Positions 6,478-7,815 of a stretch of DNA of 7,815 nucleotides are shown here, piece by piece. Within the stretch, counting starts at the first letter, position 1, and each line of letters begins with the position of its first letter. The stretch is taken from contig JAIRTK010000021.1 in assembly GCA_031254955.1 (NCBI GenBank), positions 1 through 7,815 of the forward strand, in the 5' to 3' direction. Position numbers and translations under genes: made by a program. The stretch comes from Opitutaceae bacterium. Lineage in GTDB: Bacteria; Verrucomicrobiota; Verrucomicrobiia; Opitutales; Opitutaceae. The notes beneath the pieces were generated by a model. It worked only from the letters and a program-made list of their open reading frames with translations, made no database searches and was not told the DNA's origin.

Positions 6478-6548
6478 GTAGCGCAGGTTTCCAAACCTGC
6501 TGACGGGCCAAAGGCCCGCCCCAAAGCAGACTTGGAAGTCTGCGCTAC
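6478..6548. repeat. Inverted REP doublet (REPIN-like, type C)
   Basis: The left REP is GTAG (6478-6481), then C, then a perfect hairpin GCAGGTTT-CC-AAACCTGC (6483-6500). The right REP mirrors it: hairpin GCAGACTT-GG-AAGTCTGC (6526-6543), then G, then CTAC (6545-6548). Between them a third small hairpin, CGGGCC-AAA-GGCCCG (6504-6518), forms the apex. Outer bases extend the match to 6476-6550. The two hairpins differ by paired changes that preserve both stems. Confidence 0.85.
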
Positions 6549-6584
6549 GACAGAGCCGCCGCCTAACCTCAGTTATTTTCATTC

Positions 6585-6614
6585 TTACTCTTTTTCTTCT
6601 TCTTACTCTTAATC
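6585..6614 (+). repeat. Pyrimidine hexamer array (left arm)
   Basis: Five hexamers lie in register: TTACTC, TTTTTC, TTCTTC, TTACTC, TTAATC. Each ends in C. Their reverse complements (GAGTAA and similar) match hexamers of the purine array 10 bases downstream, so the two arrays are inverted relative to each other. Confidence 0.7.
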
Positions 6615-6624
6615 AGGACATTTT

Positions 6625-6666
6625 GAGAACGAGAACGAGTAAGAGAACGAAAACGAAAACGAAAAC
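6625..6666 (+). repeat. Purine hexamer array (right arm)
   Basis: Seven hexamers lie in register: GAGAAC, GAGAAC, GAGTAA, GAGAAC and three GAAAAC, followed by GA. The GAGTAAG at 6637-6643 is the exact complement of CTTACTC at 6602-6608, with weaker pairing on either side. Repeats of this kind can change length by slippage; here that would alter the distance between any upstream promoter and kduD. Confidence 0.8.
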
Positions 6667-6692
6667 GATTTCATAACCACCGTTCTCCTGCC

Positions 6693-6726
6693 CAATCCAT
6701 CAATCCACCAATCCACCCAATCCACC
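6693..6726 (+). repeat. Four CAATCCAYC-type tandem units in the kduD leader
   Basis: The units are CAATCCAT (6693-6700), CAATCCAC (6701-6708), CAATCCACC (6709-6717) and CAATCCACC (6718-6726). They sit between the purine hexamers and the ACAC run just before kduD. The strand here is almost free of G, so this part of the leader RNA should be unstructured. Confidence 0.75.
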
Positions 6727-6760
6727 CAACCCGCACAAAACACACACAAAAAACACACAC

Positions 6761-7531
6761 ATGAGCACATTACTCGATCAATTCAAACTCGACGGCAAAG
6801 TCGCTATCGTCACCGGAGCCGGACGCGGCATCGGCCAAGGCTACGCCCTCGCGCTCGCCGAAGCCGGCGCGGACGTTGCCCTCGTTGACGTGATTCCCAT
6901 GGACGAAACCGCCGCGAAAATCGCCGCCCTCGGCCGCAAAACCCACAGCATCACCGCCGACCTCTCCAAAGGCGCGGAAGCCGCCCCCGGCATCACCGCC
7001 GAAGTCGTCAAACAACTCGGCGGCGTGGACATTCTGGTCAACAACGCCGGCATCATCCGCCGCGAACCCTTCACCGAGCACAGCGCGAAAAACTGGGACG
7101 ATGTCATCGCCATCAACCTCTCCACCCCCTTCTTCCTCAGCCAAGCCGTGGCGAAACAAATGATCGCGCAAGGCCGCGGCGGCAAAATCATCAACATCGC
7201 CTCGATGCTCTCCTTCCAAGGCGGCATCCTCGTGCCCGGCTACGCCGCCTCGAAAGGCGGCATCAAGAGCCTCACCATGCTCATGGCCAACGAACTCGCG
7301 CCGCACCGCATCTGCACCAACGCCATTGCCCCCGGCTACATCGCCACGGAGAACACCCGCCCCATCCGCGAAAACCCGGCCCGCAACCAAGCCATCCTCG
7401 ACCGCATCCCCGCTGGCCGCTGGGGCACGCCGGACGACCTCATGACCACCGTGGTCTTCCTCGCCTCGCCCGCCTCCGACTACATCAACGGCCACACCCT
7501 CGCCGTTGACGGCGGCTGGCTCGCCCGCTGA
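6761..7531 (+). CDS. kduD: 2-dehydro-3-deoxy-D-gluconate 5-dehydrogenase KduD
   Basis: A 256-residue short-chain dehydrogenase (EC 1.1.1.127) that reduces 2,5-diketo-3-deoxygluconate, the KduI product, to 2-keto-3-deoxygluconate. The cofactor motif TGAGRGIG is at 18-25, NNAG at 94-97, and the catalytic tetrad is Asn119, Ser148, Tyr161, Lys165 (YAASK). Stretches typical of KduD rather than a general SDR are GGKIINIASMLSFQGG (140-155), NAIAPGYIAT (187-196), LDRIPAGRWG (213-222) and the terminal LAVDGGWLAR (247-256). Length fits the Escherichia coli enzyme (253). The start at 6761 gives the standard short lead before the first beta strand. It follows ACACAC-rich sequence with no Shine-Dalgarno. 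Gluconate 5-dehydrogenase is the nearest alternative, but the neighbouring kduI and the C-terminus favour KduD. Confidence 0.95.
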   Translation: MSTLLDQFKLDGKVAIVTGAGRGIGQGYALALAEAGADVALVDVIPMDETAAKIAALGRKTHSITADLSKGAEAAPGITAEVVKQLGGVDILVNNAGIIRREPFTEHSAKNWDDVIAINLSTPFFLSQAVAKQMIAQGRGGKIINIASMLSFQGGILVPGYAASKGGIKSLTMLMANELAPHRICTNAIAPGYIATENTRPIRENPARNQAILDRIPAGRWGTPDDLMTTVVFLASPASDYINGHTLAVDGGWLAR

Positions 7532-7546
7532 GGCTCCGCCTGTGCA

Positions 7547-7587
7547 GCCGGGTTCGCCTGTGTTTAACCGAATTTGGCGAACCCGGC
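7547..7587 (+). terminator. Perfect 12-bp inverted repeat just after kduD
   Basis: GCCGGGTTCGCC (7547-7558) and GGCGAACCCGGC (7576-7587) are exact complements around a 17-base loop, beginning 15 bases past the kduD stop. The stem is strong enough to end transcription or protect the mRNA 3' end. No T-tract follows, so it is not a textbook intrinsic terminator and may instead be another dispersed palindromic repeat. Confidence 0.45.
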
Positions 7588-7619
7588 CTGATCCCAAGGC
7601 CCGGCCCTGCGAAATCATA

Positions 7620-7639
7620 CCCCCTCCAAAAGGAGGGGG
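7620..7639. repeat. CCCCCTCC-AAAA-GGAGGGGG hairpin
   Basis: A perfect 8-bp stem with an AAAA loop. It is flanked by TCATACCCC (7615-7623) and TCATCCCC (7645-7652, overlapping the left end of the type B element), whereas type B copy 1 has a single TCATACCC at the equivalent place. It may be a small palindrome inserted into the end of that element. No T-tract follows. Confidence 0.6.
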
Positions 7640-7644
7640 CCCGC

Positions 7645-7815
7645 TCATCCCCATTCCCAATGAAAATCACTCTTTTGTAGGGGCGTCGCTTGCGACGCCC
7701 GGTTTGATAACCGCACTAGCAAAGGCCGTGCACCAACAACGGCCATGCTCCGGCAAAGGGCGTGCTCCAGCAACGGGCTTCGCAAGCGAAGCCCCTACAT
7801 GGCTCTAAAGTATTC
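7645..7815. mobile_element. Compound MITE-like palindromic element, copy 2 (type B, cut by window end)
   Basis: This copy matches 101-260 closely: the same left end (CCATTCCCAATGAAAAT with one G/C change after it), GTAG at 7677-7680, hairpin at 7681-7700, core repeats at 7711-7776, hairpin at 7775-7794 and CTAC at 7795-7798. It differs in the number of core repeats (a 15-mer and three 17-mers, against three 17-mers) and lacks six bases (TTGCTT) after CATGGC present in copy 1. The right terminal repeat runs off the window. Orientation is the same as copy 1, so the two form direct repeats about 7.5 kb apart. Confidence 0.75.

Larger units (their letters stand above)
6457..6760 (+). other. Gene-free, repeat-packed spacer between kduI and kduD
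   Basis: This gap holds no gene but almost every base belongs to a repeat. In order: a REP doublet (6478-6548), a pyrimidine hexamer array (6585-6614), a purine hexamer array (6625-6666), four CAATCCAYC-type units (6693-6726), then an A/C-rich run of ACAC words (6731-6760) up to the kduD ATG. No Shine-Dalgarno and no standard promoter were seen. The REP doublet could attenuate or insulate transcription between the two genes, so kduD may have its own start within this gap. Confidence 0.7.

Noticed and set aside
1..7815. tRNA, rRNA, riboswitch or phage genes
   Set aside because: No tRNA cloverleaf, conserved rRNA block, recognised riboswitch core, integrase or phage protein was seen on either strand.

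Overview
The window is high-GC bacterial DNA with every convincing gene on the + strand. Strong preference for C-ending codons, several starts without a Shine-Dalgarno sequence, abundant GTAG-footed palindromic repeats and a secreted-protein/uronate gene set fit a polysaccharide-degrading member of the Verrucomicrobiota, most like the Opitutaceae. That placement is inference from style and gene content; no taxonomic marker is present.

Layout. Positions 1-589 hold no gene: a REP-type hairpin (7-31), a compound MITE-like palindromic element (101-284) and a G-poor pyrimidine tract (about 286-535). An ABC-2 export pair of NatA/NatB type follows (590-1357 and 1354-2568, joined by an ATGA overlap). 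A second pyrimidine-rich gap (2569-2886) leads to two tandem paralogous exported proteins of the DUF4861 type (2887-4146 and 4136-5491, overlapping by 11 bp). After 143 bp comes kduI (5635-6456). A 304-bp gap follows, packed with a REP doublet, inverted hexanucleotide arrays and two further simple repeats, and then kduD (6761-7531). The 3' end (7532-7815) holds a perfect 12-bp inverted repeat, a CCCCCTCC/GGAGGGGG hairpin and a second copy of the element found at 101-284.

How the genes fit together. KduI isomerises 5-keto-4-deoxyuronate and KduD reduces the product to 2-keto-3-deoxygluconate. These are the two central cytoplasmic steps for unsaturated uronates released by polysaccharide lyases from pectin and related polymers. 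The DUF4861 pair carries N-terminal export signals and sits directly upstream, so it probably acts outside the cytoplasm on the same class of glycan. Its chemistry cannot be read from the sequence. The ABC exporter is probably an independent unit. The lyase, the sugar transporter, KDG kinase and KDPG aldolase are not in the window.

The best leads are the coupled, exported DUF4861 pair of unknown activity next to Kdu enzymes, and an unusually rich set of structured repeats: three GTAG-REP types, a compound element with a variable number of 17-bp units, and inverted hexamer arrays in the kduD leader.
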